DNA of 64,000 nucleotides from Pseudomonas sp. AN-1 (GCF_034057115.1 NZ_CP139195.1:992001-1056000), one strand, 5' to 3'. Counted from the stretch's first letter, positions 22,507-32,376 are shown. A program made the numbers and translations. The notes: generated by a model not told the origin, from the letters alone.

Positions 22507-23847
22507 CTAGCGCGCCAGCCAGAACAGCCCGACCACGTACAGCGCCGACACGCCGAGCTGCACCAGGGTGATCGGCACCCCGAAGCGCGAGAAGCGCACG
22601 AAACTGATCTTCTCGCCCTGCGCCGCGCAGATGCCGACGGTGACGATGTTCGACGAGGCGCCGATCAGCGTGGCGTTGCCGCCGAGGGTGGCGCCGAACA
22701 TCAGGGCGATGAACACCGGCAGGCTGGCGGCAGGCCAGTCGGTGAAGCCCACGCCCAAGGCGATCTCCGGCACCACCTCGGCGGCCACCAGGTAGCCCTT
22801 GGTCATCACCAGCGCGGCGGCCACCACCGGGATGTTGGCGAGCAGGCTCGACAGCAGGCCGATGCCCGCCAGCAGGGCCAGCGCCACCAGCGCGAACTCG
22901 GTGCCGAACCACTCGTGCAGCTTGAGAGCCAGGCCCTGCAGCAGGCCGGTCTGGGTGAACGCCTGGACCAGGCAGAAGATGGCGCCGAGGAACACCAGGG
23001 TCTTCCAGTCGATGTCGCGCAGCACCACCTCGACCGGCTCGACATGCACCGCATAGACGATGAGCAGCGCCAGGCCGGCAGCGATGATCGCCACCGAGGG
23101 CGGCACGATGCGCACCGGCAGCTGCTCGCCGAACAGGAACAGCAGCACCATCAGGGCCAGCACGGCCAGGGCCAGCAGGGCGAACCACGGCCGCTGCAGC
23201 GGAACCACCGGCCCCGGCGGCGGCAGCTCGATCTGTGCCCGCCATACCTGCGGCATCAGCCACGGCAGCAGCGGGATGATCACCAGCACGGCCAGCAGGC
23301 CGGCAAGGCTGACCGTGCGCAGGTACTGGCCGAAGCTCATACCGATCGAGCTGCCGACCAGGAAGGTGGCCGGATCGCCCACCAGGGTGAGCATGCCCGC
23401 GGCGTTGCTGACGATGGCCGTCACCACCATGGGCCCGACGAAATCCACCTTGAGGGCGCGGGCCACACCGATGATCACCGGGGCGAGCAGGATCACCGTG
23501 GTGGCGTTGGGCAGGAAGGCACACACCGGGGCGACCAGCAGCACCAGCAGGATCAGGAAGCGCCTGCCGCTGCCGCCGGTGGCGCGCAGATAGAGGCCGC
23601 CGACCCGCTCGAAGATGCCGGTGCTGGCCAGCACGCGCGCCACCACCATGCCGCCGAACAGCAGCGATATCGGGCCGCCCGCCATGCGCAGGGCCGCGAT
23701 CAGGTCGTTGTCGGTGAGGATGCCGCTGGCGAGCAGCACGCCCACGCCCAGCAGCGCGGCGACCGCCATGTCGATCAGGTCGAAGGCGATCGCCAGGATC
23801 ACCGCCGAGAACACGCCAAGGGTCAGGTAGATCTGCAGGTCGGTCAT
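22507..23847 (-). CDS. ArsB/SLC13-type ion transporter permease
   Basis: 446 residues with about 11-12 hydrophobic helices. Two internal repeats each carry a re-entrant motif: LVGDPATFLVGSSIG in the first half and GGNATLIGASSNIVT in the second, the arrangement of the ion transporter superfamily (ArsB, NhaD, citrate/SLC13 carriers). I chose the ATG of MTDLQIYL; upstream in-frame codons overlap the preceding gene. The substrate could be Na+/H+, a dicarboxylate or an oxyanion. It sits 11 bp after a binding-protein gene and 13 bp before a lipoprotein gene. Confidence 0.8.
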   Translation of the reverse strand: MTDLQIYLTLGVFSAVILAIAFDLIDMAVAALLGVGVLLASGILTDNDLIAALRMAGGPISLLFGGMVVARVLASTGIFERVGGLYLRATGGSGRRFLILLVLLVAPVCAFLPNATTVILLAPVIIGVARALKVDFVGPMVVTAIVSNAAGMLTLVGDPATFLVGSSIGMSFGQYLRTVSLAGLLAVLVIIPLLPWLMPQVWRAQIELPPPGPVVPLQRPWFALLALAVLALMVLLFLFGEQLPVRIVPPSVAIIAAGLALLIVYAVHVEPVEVVLRDIDWKTLVFLGAIFCLVQAFTQTGLLQGLALKLHEWFGTEFALVALALLAGIGLLSSLLANIPVVAAALVMTKGYLVAAEVVPEIALGVGFTDWPAASLPVFIALMFGATLGGNATLIGASSNIVTVGICAAQGEKISFVRFSRFGVPITLVQLGVSALYVVGLFWLAR

Positions 23848-23858
23848 GCGATCCTCGC

Positions 23859-24875
23859 TCAGTCGATCGGCGGGGCGTACAGCAGCCCGCCGTCGCGCCA
23901 CAGGCGGTTGAGCCCCCGCTCGATGTGCAGCCCGCTGGCGGCGCCGAGATTGCGCTCGTACAGCTCGCCATAGTTGCCGACCGCCTTCACCGCACGCAGC
24001 GCCCAGTCGTCGCGGGCGCCCAGCGCCTGCGCCAGCCGGCGGTCCTCGCCGCTCAGCAGGCGCCCGGTGGCCCCGCCCAGCTCGGCCACGCGCGCATCGA
24101 CATTGGCCTGGGTCACGCCGAACTCCTCGGCCAGCACCAGCACGTGCAGCACCCAGCGCACCAGGCTGACCCACTGCAGATCCTCCCCCGCCACCACCGG
24201 CGCGAGCGGCTCCCGGGAGATGCGCTCCGGCAGGATCACCAGGGCCTGCGGGTCACCGGGCGCCTGCAGGCGCATGGCGGCCAGTTGCGCCGAATCCGCG
24301 GTCAGCGCCTGGCAGCGGCCGGCCAGGAAGGCCTGTGTCGCGGCGGGCAGCGAATCGATGACCAGCGGCTGCCAGCTCAGGCCATGGAGCCGGGCGTAGT
24401 CGGCCAGGTTGCCCTGGTGGGTGGTGCCCTTGACCACGCAGATGGTCGCCTGCCCAAGATCGGCCAGCCGGCCGATTCCGCTGGCGCCGGGCACCATGAA
24501 CGCCTGGCCGTCGTAGAACAGCACCGCCGGGAACTGCACCTGCAGGAAGGCCTCGCGGGTCAGGGTCCAGGTGGTGTTGCGCACCAGCAGGTCGATCTTG
24601 CGCGCCTGCAGGGCGGGGAAGCGGGTCGAGGCCCGCAGCGGCACGAAGGCCACCTTCTCGGCATCGCCCAGCAGCGCCGCGGCCACCGCGCGGCAGAAGT
24701 CGGCGTCGAGGCCGCGCCAGCGCCCGCCGGCATCCGCCTCGGAAAAGCCGGGAATGCCTTCGCTCACCCCGCAGCGCAGCTCGCCGCGCGCCTTGATGCT
24801 GTCCATGACCTGCCCGGCGTGCGCCGGCGCGCCCAGCACGGCGGCCAACAGCAGGGGCAGGAAAGGCCAGCGCAT
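23859..24875 (-). CDS. Amino-acid-type ABC substrate-binding protein (AapJ-like)
   Basis: 338 residues, signal peptide of about 20. The N-terminal GELRCGVSEGIPGFSEAD, GLDADFCRAVAAALLGD, LLVRNTTWTLTRE and KGTTHQGNLADY match the general L-amino-acid binding proteins AapJ/BztA. The normal partners AapQ, AapM and AapP are absent; an ArsB-type carrier and an RND pump flank it instead. It starts 15 bp after the outer-membrane factor stop, so it is probably co-transcribed with the pump. Scavenging an amino acid for the decarboxylase upstream in the run is one possible reading. Confidence 0.82.
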   Translation of the reverse strand: MRWPFLPLLLAAVLGAPAHAGQVMDSIKARGELRCGVSEGIPGFSEADAGGRWRGLDADFCRAVAAALLGDAEKVAFVPLRASTRFPALQARKIDLLVRNTTWTLTREAFLQVQFPAVLFYDGQAFMVPGASGIGRLADLGQATICVVKGTTHQGNLADYARLHGLSWQPLVIDSLPAATQAFLAGRCQALTADSAQLAAMRLQAPGDPQALVILPERISREPLAPVVAGEDLQWVSLVRWVLHVLVLAEEFGVTQANVDARVAELGGATGRLLSGEDRRLAQALGARDDWALRAVKAVGNYGELYERNLGAASGLHIERGLNRLWRDGGLLYAPPID

Positions 24876-24890
24876 GGCTTCACTCCTCGC

Positions 24891-26303
24891 TCACGGCTGG
24901 CCATCGGACGGCGACCAGCCGCCGCCCAGCGCCCGGTACAGGCTGACCGCCGCGCTCAGTTGCTGCTGGCGGGTCTGCGACTCCAGCAGCTCGGCCTGGA
25001 ACAGGCTGCGCTCGGAGTCCAGCACCTCCAGGTAGCTGACCAGACCGCCGTCGTAGCGCGCCCGCGACAGGCGCGCCGCGGTGCGCGCCGCGGCGAGCTG
25101 CCGCTGGCGGGCGACGTGCTCGTCGCGCGCGGTGCGCAGGCCGGCAAGCGAGTCGTCGACGTCACGCAGGCCGTTGAGCACCGCCTGCTCGTAGCCCAGC
25201 CGCGCCTGCTCGGCGCGCTGACGCTGGGCTTGCTCGACGGCCTTGAGCTGCCCGGCGTTGAAGATCGGCGCGAACAGGCTGCCGAGCACGTTCCAGCTTT
25301 CGCTGTCGCCCTCGACCAGGTCGCTGAGGTCGCGGCTGGCATAGCCGAAGCTGGCGGTCAGCGACAGCGACGGCAGCCGCTGGGCACGAGCCACGCCGAT
25401 GCGTGCGGTCTCGGCGGCCAGTATCTGCTCGGCGGCGAGGATGTCCGGCCGGCGCTCCAGCAGGTTCAGCGGCAGGCCAGCCGGCACCTCGACCGGCAGG
25501 CTCTGCTGCGCCAGTTGCGTACCGCGCTCGATGGCCCGCGGCCGCGAGCCGACCAGCACGCTCAGGGCGTTCTCGGTCTGGCGCACGGCGCGGTCGAAGG
25601 CGGCCACCGAGGCCTGGGCGTCGGCGGCCTCGATCTCGGCCTGGTTGACGTCCAGCTCCGGCACCGTGCCCTTCTCGAAACGCGCACGGATGATCGCCAG
25701 GGCGTCCTCGCGCGACTTCAGGGTGCGCGTGGAGATGCGCAGGCGGTCGTCGAGGTCGAGCAGCTGGAAGTAGGTGGTGGCCACCGCGGCGACCAGCGAG
25801 ATGGTCACGCTGCGCGCGTTCTCCTCGCTGCTCAGCAGGTCGGCCCGCGCCGCCTCGGTGGCGCGGCGCAGCTTGCCCCACAGGTCGATCTCGAAGAAGG
25901 CGGCGCCGTTGAGGAAGTAGCTGCTCTCGGTCTCGGCCCCCGGCAGGATGTTGCGGCTCTGCGAGGAGCGCCCGGCGCCGGCCTCGGCGTCGAGGACCGG
26001 GAACTGGTTGGCCCGCTCGATGCGCAGCAGCGCCGCCGCCTCCTCGATGCGCGCGACCGCCACGCCGAGATCGCGGTTGTTGTCCAGAGCCTCGCGGATC
26101 AGCGCGTCGAGCCTGTCGTCGGCGAACACATCCCACCAGTCGAGGTTGGCGAACGAGGCATCGGTGGCGGCCGGCTCCTTCCAGGCGACCGGCATGTCGA
26201 GCGGCGGACGCTGGTAGTCGGGGCCGACCATGCAGCCGCCGACCAGCAGCAGCCCGGACAGCAGCACGGTCGCCGGCAGCGGCCGGCGGACGAATCCCTT
26301 CAT
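24891..26303 (-). CDS. RND efflux outer-membrane factor (NodT/OprM family lipoprotein)
   Basis: 470 residues with a lipobox LVGGC and then MVGPDYQRP, the standard NodT-family N-terminus. Two repeated OEP helical-hairpin/strand units follow, with LLERRPDILAAEQ in the second. It forms the trimeric outer-membrane duct for the adjacent RND pump. Its ATG overlaps the pump stop by 4 bp (ATGA), a sign of translational coupling. Length is usual for the family. Confidence 0.93.
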   Translation of the reverse strand: MKGFVRRPLPATVLLSGLLLVGGCMVGPDYQRPPLDMPVAWKEPAATDASFANLDWWDVFADDRLDALIREALDNNRDLGVAVARIEEAAALLRIERANQFPVLDAEAGAGRSSQSRNILPGAETESSYFLNGAAFFEIDLWGKLRRATEAARADLLSSEENARSVTISLVAAVATTYFQLLDLDDRLRISTRTLKSREDALAIIRARFEKGTVPELDVNQAEIEAADAQASVAAFDRAVRQTENALSVLVGSRPRAIERGTQLAQQSLPVEVPAGLPLNLLERRPDILAAEQILAAETARIGVARAQRLPSLSLTASFGYASRDLSDLVEGDSESWNVLGSLFAPIFNAGQLKAVEQAQRQRAEQARLGYEQAVLNGLRDVDDSLAGLRTARDEHVARQRQLAAARTAARLSRARYDGGLVSYLEVLDSERSLFQAELLESQTRQQQLSAAVSLYRALGGGWSPSDGQP

Positions 26304-29300
26304 GGCCTGGCCTCCTCGTTCACGTGCTCGGCCTGCGGCGGCTTCTTCTTCCTGCCGGTCAGGTACTTCTCGACCACCACGAACAGCCCCGGCACCAGCA
26401 CCACGCCGACCACGGTGGCGGTGAGCATGCCGGCGAACGAGGTCATGCCCATGATCTTGCGCGCCTCGGCGCCGGCGCCGCTGGCGAGGATCAGCGGGAT
26501 CACGCCGAGGATGAAGGCGAACGAGGTCATCAGGATCGGCCTAAAGCGCAGCCGCGCCGCCGCCAGCGCCGCCTCCACCGGCCCCTTGCCCTTCTCGATC
26601 TCGGTGCGGGCGAACTCGACGATCAGGATGGCGTTCTTCGCGGCGAGGCCGATCAGCATCACCAGGCCGATCTGGGCGAACACGTTGTTCTCGTAGCTGG
26701 CGCTGAAGTGGCGCGCCAGCCACAGGCCGAACATCGCGCCGCAGATGGCGATGGGCGTGCCGAACAGCACGCCGAAGGGCAGCGACCAGCTCTCGTACTG
26801 GGCGGCGAGGATCAGGAACACGAACACCAGCGCCATGACGAACACCATGCTACCGGAGCCCTCCGCCGCCTTCTCCTGGTAGGACATGGCGTTCCAGGCG
26901 TAGGACATGTCGCTGGGCAGCACTTCGGCCGCCACTTCCTCCAGCGCCTTCAGCGCCTGCGCCGAGCTGTAGCCCGGCGCCGGGCGGCCGGTGACCTCAG
27001 CGGCGCGGAACATGTTGAAGCGGTAGGTGAACTCGGGGCCGTTGGTGGACTCGTCGGTGAGCAGGGTGTTCATCGGCACCATCGCGCCGGCAGCGTTGCG
27101 CACGTAGAACAGCGAGGCGTCGGCGAGATCCTTGCGGTAGTCGGTTTCCGCCTGCACGTAGACCTTGTACAGCCGGCCGAACCGGTTGAAGTCGTTGACG
27201 TAGGCGCCGCCGAGGAAGGCGCCGAGGGTCTGGTTGACGTCCGCCGGGGCGACGCCGAGCTTCATGGTCTTCTGGATGTCCACGTCCATGTAGATCTGCG
27301 GCACCGTGGCCCGGTAGGTGGTGTACAGGCCGGCCAGCTCCGGGCGCTTGCCGGCCGCCTCCATGAACGCCCGGGTCTGCTCGGCCAGGTAGTCGGGGCT
27401 GTTGCCGACGCGGTCCTGCAGCATGATCGAGAAGCCGGAGCCGGTGCCGAGGCCGGGAATGGCCGGCGGGCCGAAGGCGATGGCGATGCCCTCGTTGACC
27501 GCCGCCAGCTTGCCGTTCAGGCGGTGCGCCACGTTGGTGGCCTTGTCCTGGGCTGCCGGTCGTTCGTCCCAGTCCTTGAGCTGGATGAAGAAGAAGGCGT
27601 TGTTGGTCGACGAGGCGCCGGACAGGAAGCTGTAGCCGGTCACCGTGGTGTACGACTCGATGGCCGGCTCGGCGGCGAGGATCGCCTCGACCTTGGCCGC
27701 GGCGGCGTGGGTGCGCTCCAGCGAGGCGGCGTCGGGCAGCTGCAGGTTGGCCATCAGGTAGGCCTGGTCCTCCTCGGGCACGAAGCCGCCGGGCACGCTG
27801 CGGAACAACGCTACCAGCAGCACCACCAGCACGCCGAGCACCGCCAGCGCACGCAGCGGGCGATGGGTGAAGCGGCTGGTCAGGCCGATGTACCTGTCGG
27901 TCGCCGCGTCGAGAATGCGGTTGAAGCCGGCGAAGAAGCGCCCCAGCCAGCCCTTGCTGCCATGGCCGTGGGGCTGCAGCAGGGTGCTCGACAGCGCCGG
28001 GCTGAGCGACAGCGCGACGATCGCCGAGATGATGACCGAGATGGCGATGGTGATGGCGAACTGCTGGTAGAGCCGACCGGTGATGCCCGACATGGCGGCC
28101 ACCGGCACGAACACCGCAGTGAGCGACAGCGCGGTGGCGATCACCGGGCCGCTGACCTCCTTCATGGTCTGGATGGTCGCCTCGCGGCGCGGCATGCCGC
28201 GCTCCATCTTCTCCGACACGCCCTCCACCACCACGATGGCGTCGTCCACCACAATGCCGATGGCCAGCACCAGGCCGAGCAGCGAGAAGGTGTTGATCGA
28301 GAAGCCGAGCAGCGGGAACACCGCGAAGGTGCCGACCAGCGCCACCGGCACCGCCAGGGTCGGGATGAGGGTGGCGCGGAAGTTCTGCAGGAAGATGAAC
28401 ACCACCAGGGTGACGATGACCGTGGCCTCGAACAGGGTGCGGACGATCTCCTTGATGCCCGCCGACACCGGCTTGGTGGTGTCCAGGGAAACCACGTACT
28501 CGATGTCCTGGGGGAAGCGCTCCTTCATCTGCTCCATCGCTGCGCGGATCTTCTCCGCCACCTCCAGACCGTTGGCGTCGGGAAGCTGGTAGACCGCCAG
28601 CACCGCCGCCGGCTTGGAGCCGAAGGCGCCGATCTGGTTGTAGGTCTCGGCGCCCAGCTCGATGCGCGCCACGTCGCGCAGCAACACCTGCGAGCCGTCC
28701 GGATTGGAGCGCACCACCACCTGACCGAACTGCTCGGGCGTCTCCAGGCGGCCACGGGTCTGTACCGCGTAGGCGAACTCGGTACCGGGCGCGGCCGGCG
28801 GGCCGCCGAGCTTGCCGGCCGGGGTCAGCACGTTCTGCTGCTGCACGGCGGTGACGATGTCCGGCACGGTGAGCCCCAGCCGGCTGAGCTGGTCCGGCTT
28901 GATCCAGATGCGCATGGCGTAGTCGGCGCCGCCGAAGATGGTGACCTGGCCGACGCCCTGGATGCGGGCGATCTCGTCGAGCACGTTGATCGACATGTAG
29001 TTGGTGAGGAAGTCGGCGTTGTAACTGCCGCCCGGCGAGCGCAAGGTCACCAGCATCAGCGGGAAGGCCAGCGCCTTCTTGACCTTGACGCCCTTGCGCT
29101 TGACGTCCTCGGGCAGTTGCGCCGAGCCCTCGGACACGCGGTTCTGCACCAGCACGTTGGAGATGTCGAGATCGGCGCCGACCTCGAAGGCCACCGACAG
29201 GGTCATCTGCCCGTTGCCGGCGTTGGTCGACTTCATGTACAGCATGTTCTCGACGCCGTTGACCTTCTGCTCCAGCGGCGTGGCCACCGACTGCTCGACG

Positions 29301-29467
29301 TTCACCGCGTTGGCGCCGTCGTAGGTGGCCTCGACCTTGATCTCCGGCGGGGTGATGTCGGGGTACTGGGCGATGGGCAGGCTGCCCATCGCCACCAGGC
29401 CGACGATGACGATGATGATCGAGATCACCATCGCGAAGATGGGCCGGCGAACGAAGAACTCACCCAT
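26300..29467 (-). CDS. RND multidrug efflux pump, HAE1 (AcrB/MexB) family
   Basis: 1055 residues beginning MGEFFVRRPIFAMV, the canonical start. Twelve membrane helices with two large periplasmic loops are visible. The proton-relay region of TM4 reads GIVVDDAIVVVE with paired Asp residues, and GxxAKNAILIVEFA is in TM10/11. It exports hydrophobic or amphiphilic compounds by proton antiport. It overlaps the adaptor gene by 8 bp and the outer-membrane factor by 4 bp, so the three form one tripartite unit. The substrate cannot be read from sequence. No local TetR/LysR regulator accompanies it. Confidence 0.95.
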   Translation of the reverse strand: MGEFFVRRPIFAMVISIIIVIVGLVAMGSLPIAQYPDITPPEIKVEATYDGANAVNVEQSVATPLEQKVNGVENMLYMKSTNAGNGQMTLSVAFEVGADLDISNVLVQNRVSEGSAQLPEDVKRKGVKVKKALAFPLMLVTLRSPGGSYNADFLTNYMSINVLDEIARIQGVGQVTIFGGADYAMRIWIKPDQLSRLGLTVPDIVTAVQQQNVLTPAGKLGGPPAAPGTEFAYAVQTRGRLETPEQFGQVVVRSNPDGSQVLLRDVARIELGAETYNQIGAFGSKPAAVLAVYQLPDANGLEVAEKIRAAMEQMKERFPQDIEYVVSLDTTKPVSAGIKEIVRTLFEATVIVTLVVFIFLQNFRATLIPTLAVPVALVGTFAVFPLLGFSINTFSLLGLVLAIGIVVDDAIVVVEGVSEKMERGMPRREATIQTMKEVSGPVIATALSLTAVFVPVAAMSGITGRLYQQFAITIAISVIISAIVALSLSPALSSTLLQPHGHGSKGWLGRFFAGFNRILDAATDRYIGLTSRFTHRPLRALAVLGVLVVLLVALFRSVPGGFVPEEDQAYLMANLQLPDAASLERTHAAAAKVEAILAAEPAIESYTTVTGYSFLSGASSTNNAFFFIQLKDWDERPAAQDKATNVAHRLNGKLAAVNEGIAIAFGPPAIPGLGTGSGFSIMLQDRVGNSPDYLAEQTRAFMEAAGKRPELAGLYTTYRATVPQIYMDVDIQKTMKLGVAPADVNQTLGAFLGGAYVNDFNRFGRLYKVYVQAETDYRKDLADASLFYVRNAAGAMVPMNTLLTDESTNGPEFTYRFNMFRAAEVTGRPAPGYSSAQALKALEEVAAEVLPSDMSYAWNAMSYQEKAAEGSGSMVFVMALVFVFLILAAQYESWSLPFGVLFGTPIAICGAMFGLWLARHFSASYENNVFAQIGLVMLIGLAAKNAILIVEFARTEIEKGKGPVEAALAAARLRFRPILMTSFAFILGVIPLILASGAGAEARKIMGMTSFAGMLTATVVGVVLVPGLFVVVEKYLTGRKKKPPQAEHVNEEARP

Positions 29468-30656
29468 TCTTGCCACCCTCCGCCACCGGCGGCAGCTCGC
29501 TGGCATCGGCCGGACGCGGCTTGACGGTCATGCCCGGACGCAGGCGCAGCAGCGACGCCACCGCGACCCGCTCGCCGGCCTTGAGGCCGGACTCGATCAC
29601 CCAGTCGCTGCCCAGGCGCTGGCCCACCTGCACCTGGCGCACCTCTACCGTGTCGTCCGCCTTGATGACGAACACCCGGTGCACCGACTGCAGCTCGCTG
29701 ACCGCGCGCTGCGGCAGCAGGATGGCGCCCTTGATCTCGTCGGCATCGAAGCGGATGCGCGCGAACATGCCGGGGCGCAGCAGCCCCTGCGGGTTGGGGA
29801 ACTCGGCCTCGATGGTCAGCGCGCCGGTGGTGGGGTCGATGTTGCGGTCGACCTTGGTCGGCACGCCGCGCTGCTCGTACAGGCTGCCGTCGGCGAGGAT
29901 CAGCGACAGCGGCCGCTGGGCTGCGGTCGCGATGCTGCCATCGGCGGCCTTGCCCTGCTGCTGGTCGGCCAGCCGCCGCGCGGCGTTGAGGTAGCCGCGC
30001 TCGGTGATCGACACCCGCACGGCGATGGGGTCGGTGCGCGAGATGACGTTGAGCAGGCCGCCGTTGTTGCGCTGGCTGACGAAGTCGCCCACCTCGGCCT
30101 CGGACAGGCCGATCAGACCGCGCTCGGGCGCATGGATCTTCGTGTAGCCCAGTTCGAGCTGGGCCAGCTCGACCTGCGCCCTGGCCGCTTCCACGTAGCT
30201 CTTGGCCGCCTCGTAGTTGGCCACCGCGCCATCCAGATCCAGCTGGCTGACCGCGTTGATCTCGGCCAGCGGCCGGATGCGGTCGAGGTCCGCCTTGGTC
30301 TTCACCAGGCTGGTGCGCGCCTGCGCCAGCATCGCGTTGGCCTGGGCGACCTTGGCCTGGAACGGCTGCGGGTCGATGCTGTAGAGCAGCGCGCCCTTGT
30401 CGACGAAGGTGCCTTCCTTGAAGTGGATGCCGTCGAGGAAGCCGTCGACCCGTGCGCGGATGGTCACGTCGGTGGAGCCGACGGTTTCGCCGATCACGTC
30501 AAGGGGGATGTTCACGTCCCTGGCGGCGACGGTGACGACCGGAACCTCCATCACCGCCGCCGGCGGCGGCACCTTGCTGTCGCAGCCGATCAGGAGCATC
30601 GGCAGAAGCGCGATGATCATCCTCGACAGCTGGCGTTGACTGATTTTTTCTGACAT
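29460..30656 (-). CDS. RND efflux periplasmic adaptor (MexA/AcrA-like)
   Basis: 398 residues from the chosen ATG; an ATG four codons upstream and a TTG one codon further are alternatives, and none has a strong ribosome site. The signal ends in LLIGC, so it is a lipoprotein. Order: barrel-sandwich (VTIRARVDGFLDGIHFKEGTFVDKG), an alpha-hairpin coiled coil at about 95-170, second half of the lipoyl domain (GYTKIHAPERGLIG), beta-barrel and membrane-proximal domains. It joins pump and outer-membrane duct. It starts 57 bp after the DUF3313 gene. Confidence 0.93.
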   Translation of the reverse strand: MSEKISQRQLSRMIIALLPMLLIGCDSKVPPPAAVMEVPVVTVAARDVNIPLDVIGETVGSTDVTIRARVDGFLDGIHFKEGTFVDKGALLYSIDPQPFQAKVAQANAMLAQARTSLVKTKADLDRIRPLAEINAVSQLDLDGAVANYEAAKSYVEAARAQVELAQLELGYTKIHAPERGLIGLSEAEVGDFVSQRNNGGLLNVISRTDPIAVRVSITERGYLNAARRLADQQQGKAADGSIATAAQRPLSLILADGSLYEQRGVPTKVDRNIDPTTGALTIEAEFPNPQGLLRPGMFARIRFDADEIKGAILLPQRAVSELQSVHRVFVIKADDTVEVRQVQVGQRLGSDWVIESGLKAGERVAVASLLRLRPGMTVKPRPADASELPPVAEGGKNG

Positions 30657-30713
30657 GGCGTCGTCCATCAACGGTCGTCACGGGGCGGCTCGATCACGCA
30701 CGGCCACAGGGCG

Positions 30714-31394
30714 CTACTCGAACTTCTCGATATCGCGCACGATGCCGTCGATCACGCCCTTGAGCGTGCTCAGGGTCACCTGCTCCTCCTTGTTTTCCAG
30801 CTCCTTGCCGTAGCCCTTGCGCACCACCTGCAGCACCGGCTGGCCGGTGCTGGCGTCGATCAGCTCGGCTTCGACGAACAGCTCGGTGGTGCGGTCGCGC
30901 GCACCGGCCGCCGTCGTCGCGGCGGCGGTGACCAGGGCGATCGGGATCACCTCGTAGGGTTTGAGTCCTTCGGCCTTGGTATCCACGCCGGTGATGGCGG
31001 CGCGCAGCACCAGGGTCTGCCCGCGCGGCAGCGAGCCCTGCGGCGTGCTGGCCGGGTCGTGCACCTGGAAGCGCCTGCCGAAGGCAGTCTTGACCTGCTG
31101 GGCGGCGTACGCCTGCAGGTCAGCCAGCGCCTTGGCGCCGATCTGTTCGGACGGGGTCGGCGCAGGATAGAAACCGATCGACTGCACGATCACGTGCCGG
31201 TAGTTGTCCAGCCTGACGCCCGGCGCCATCCAGCGCATGACCGGCTGCCCCGTGGCCGACGTGGCCGGCTGCAGCCGCGAGTAATCCGACAGGAACCCGG
31301 AATACTGCTCCGGCTTGGTGACTTGCGACGCGCAGCCGCCGAGCAGCAGTGCCGAAAGTACCAGCCCGGTGAGAACGATAGTGGAGCGCTTCAT
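30714..31394 (-). CDS. DUF3313 lipoprotein
   Basis: 226 residues with a clear lipobox LLGGC at about residue 21. The mature part begins KPEQYSGFLSDYSRLQP, typical of DUF3313, and includes GQTLVLRAAITGVDTK and RGYGKELENKEEQ. DUF3313 proteins are predicted envelope lipoproteins of unknown activity, often near transporters. It lies 57 bp before the efflux adaptor and 76 bp after a binding-protein gene on the same strand. Confidence 0.88.
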   Translation of the reverse strand: MKRSTIVLTGLVLSALLLGGCASQVTKPEQYSGFLSDYSRLQPATSATGQPVMRWMAPGVRLDNYRHVIVQSIGFYPAPTPSEQIGAKALADLQAYAAQQVKTAFGRRFQVHDPASTPQGSLPRGQTLVLRAAITGVDTKAEGLKPYEVIPIALVTAAATTAAGARDRTTELFVEAELIDASTGQPVLQVVRKGYGKELENKEEQVTLSTLKGVIDGIVRDIEKFE

Positions 31395-31470
31395 GTGTTT
31401 CTCCTGTGCCTTGACGGGTCGGTCGATGAGCGCATCGGGGCGCCATCGGAATCACTGGAAACCACGGCTG

Positions 31471-32376
31471 CTAGGGCAATGCATAGACGCGCGAGAGGAT
31501 CTTGAGCATCTCGCCGGGCGCGCCGAAGTAGCGGGTGTGCAACTGCTCGAGCTCGCCCGTGCGGTACATCTCGCTGAGCACGGTATCCACCAGCAGGCGG
31601 AAATCCTCGTCGCTGCGCGCCATGGCCATGGATACCGGGGCGATCTCGAAGATGCGGTCCAGCACCGTCATCCCCGCCGCGCCCTCGGCCTTGCTCAGGC
31701 CATGCTGCAGCAGCATGCGCTCGGCGAAGAACGCATCGACCTTGCCCGCGGCCACCATCTGCATGCCCTGCTCGTGGCTGCCGACCGTGACCAGGGTGGC
31801 GATCACCCCGAGCTTGCGCATCTTGTCGCGCACCCAGTCCTCGGTGACCCCGCCCTCGATGGTCGCGAAGGTGTGGTTGGCCAGCCCCTGGTTGATGGTG
31901 GCCCGCCAGGTCGGCCCGCTGTGCACCGCCTCGCCATTGAGCGCGTTGACCAGCGACGGCGGCGCGTCCTTGCGGACCAGGGCGGAGAGACCGGCGGTGT
32001 ACACCGGCCGCGAGTAGCTCACCGACTTGCGCCGCTCCAGGGTTTCCGGCGTCGGGCTGCAGAGGATGTCGATCGTTCCCGAAGTGATGGCGGCGATGGC
32101 ATGCTCGCCACTGACCGCCCGGTAGCGCACCTGCATGTCGCTCAGCCCCAGCCCGGTTTTCACGGCGTCGGCGACCTTCAGGCACAGGTCGATGGCATAG
32201 CCGCCGGGCTTGCCGCTCTCCTCGCTGCTGAACGGCGCGAGGTCGGGCAGATAGCCCAGGGTGAGCGCATTGCTGGCACGCACGCGCTCGAGCGTCTGGG
32301 CGCCCGCCAGCATCGGCAGCAGCGCGAGCAGGCCGGCGAGCAGCAGACTGACTGATTTGTGTGGCTTCATGTTCAT
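31471..32376 (-). CDS. Amino-acid ABC substrate-binding protein (GluB/GltI-like)
   Basis: 301 residues, signal peptide of about 26. The SBP_bac_3 fold shows NALTLGYLPDLAPFSS, GYAIDLCLKVADAV, GTIDILCSPTPETLERRKSVSYSRP split by a short linker, and VDAFFAERM. Relatives bind glutamate, aspartate or other amino acids. There are two adjacent ATG codons (MNMK); the first is used. The much longer open frame upstream is only the antisense-phase shadow of the antiporter gene. It has no ABC partners and lies 47 bp after the antiporter, so it may feed the amino acid used by the decarboxylase/antiporter pair or act as a sensor. Confidence 0.85.
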   Translation of the reverse strand: MNMKPHKSVSLLLAGLLALLPMLAGAQTLERVRASNALTLGYLPDLAPFSSEESGKPGGYAIDLCLKVADAVKTGLGLSDMQVRYRAVSGEHAIAAITSGTIDILCSPTPETLERRKSVSYSRPVYTAGLSALVRKDAPPSLVNALNGEAVHSGPTWRATINQGLANHTFATIEGGVTEDWVRDKMRKLGVIATLVTVGSHEQGMQMVAAGKVDAFFAERMLLQHGLSKAEGAAGMTVLDRIFEIAPVSMAMARSDEDFRLLVDTVLSEMYRTGELEQLHTRYFGAPGEMLKILSRVYALP

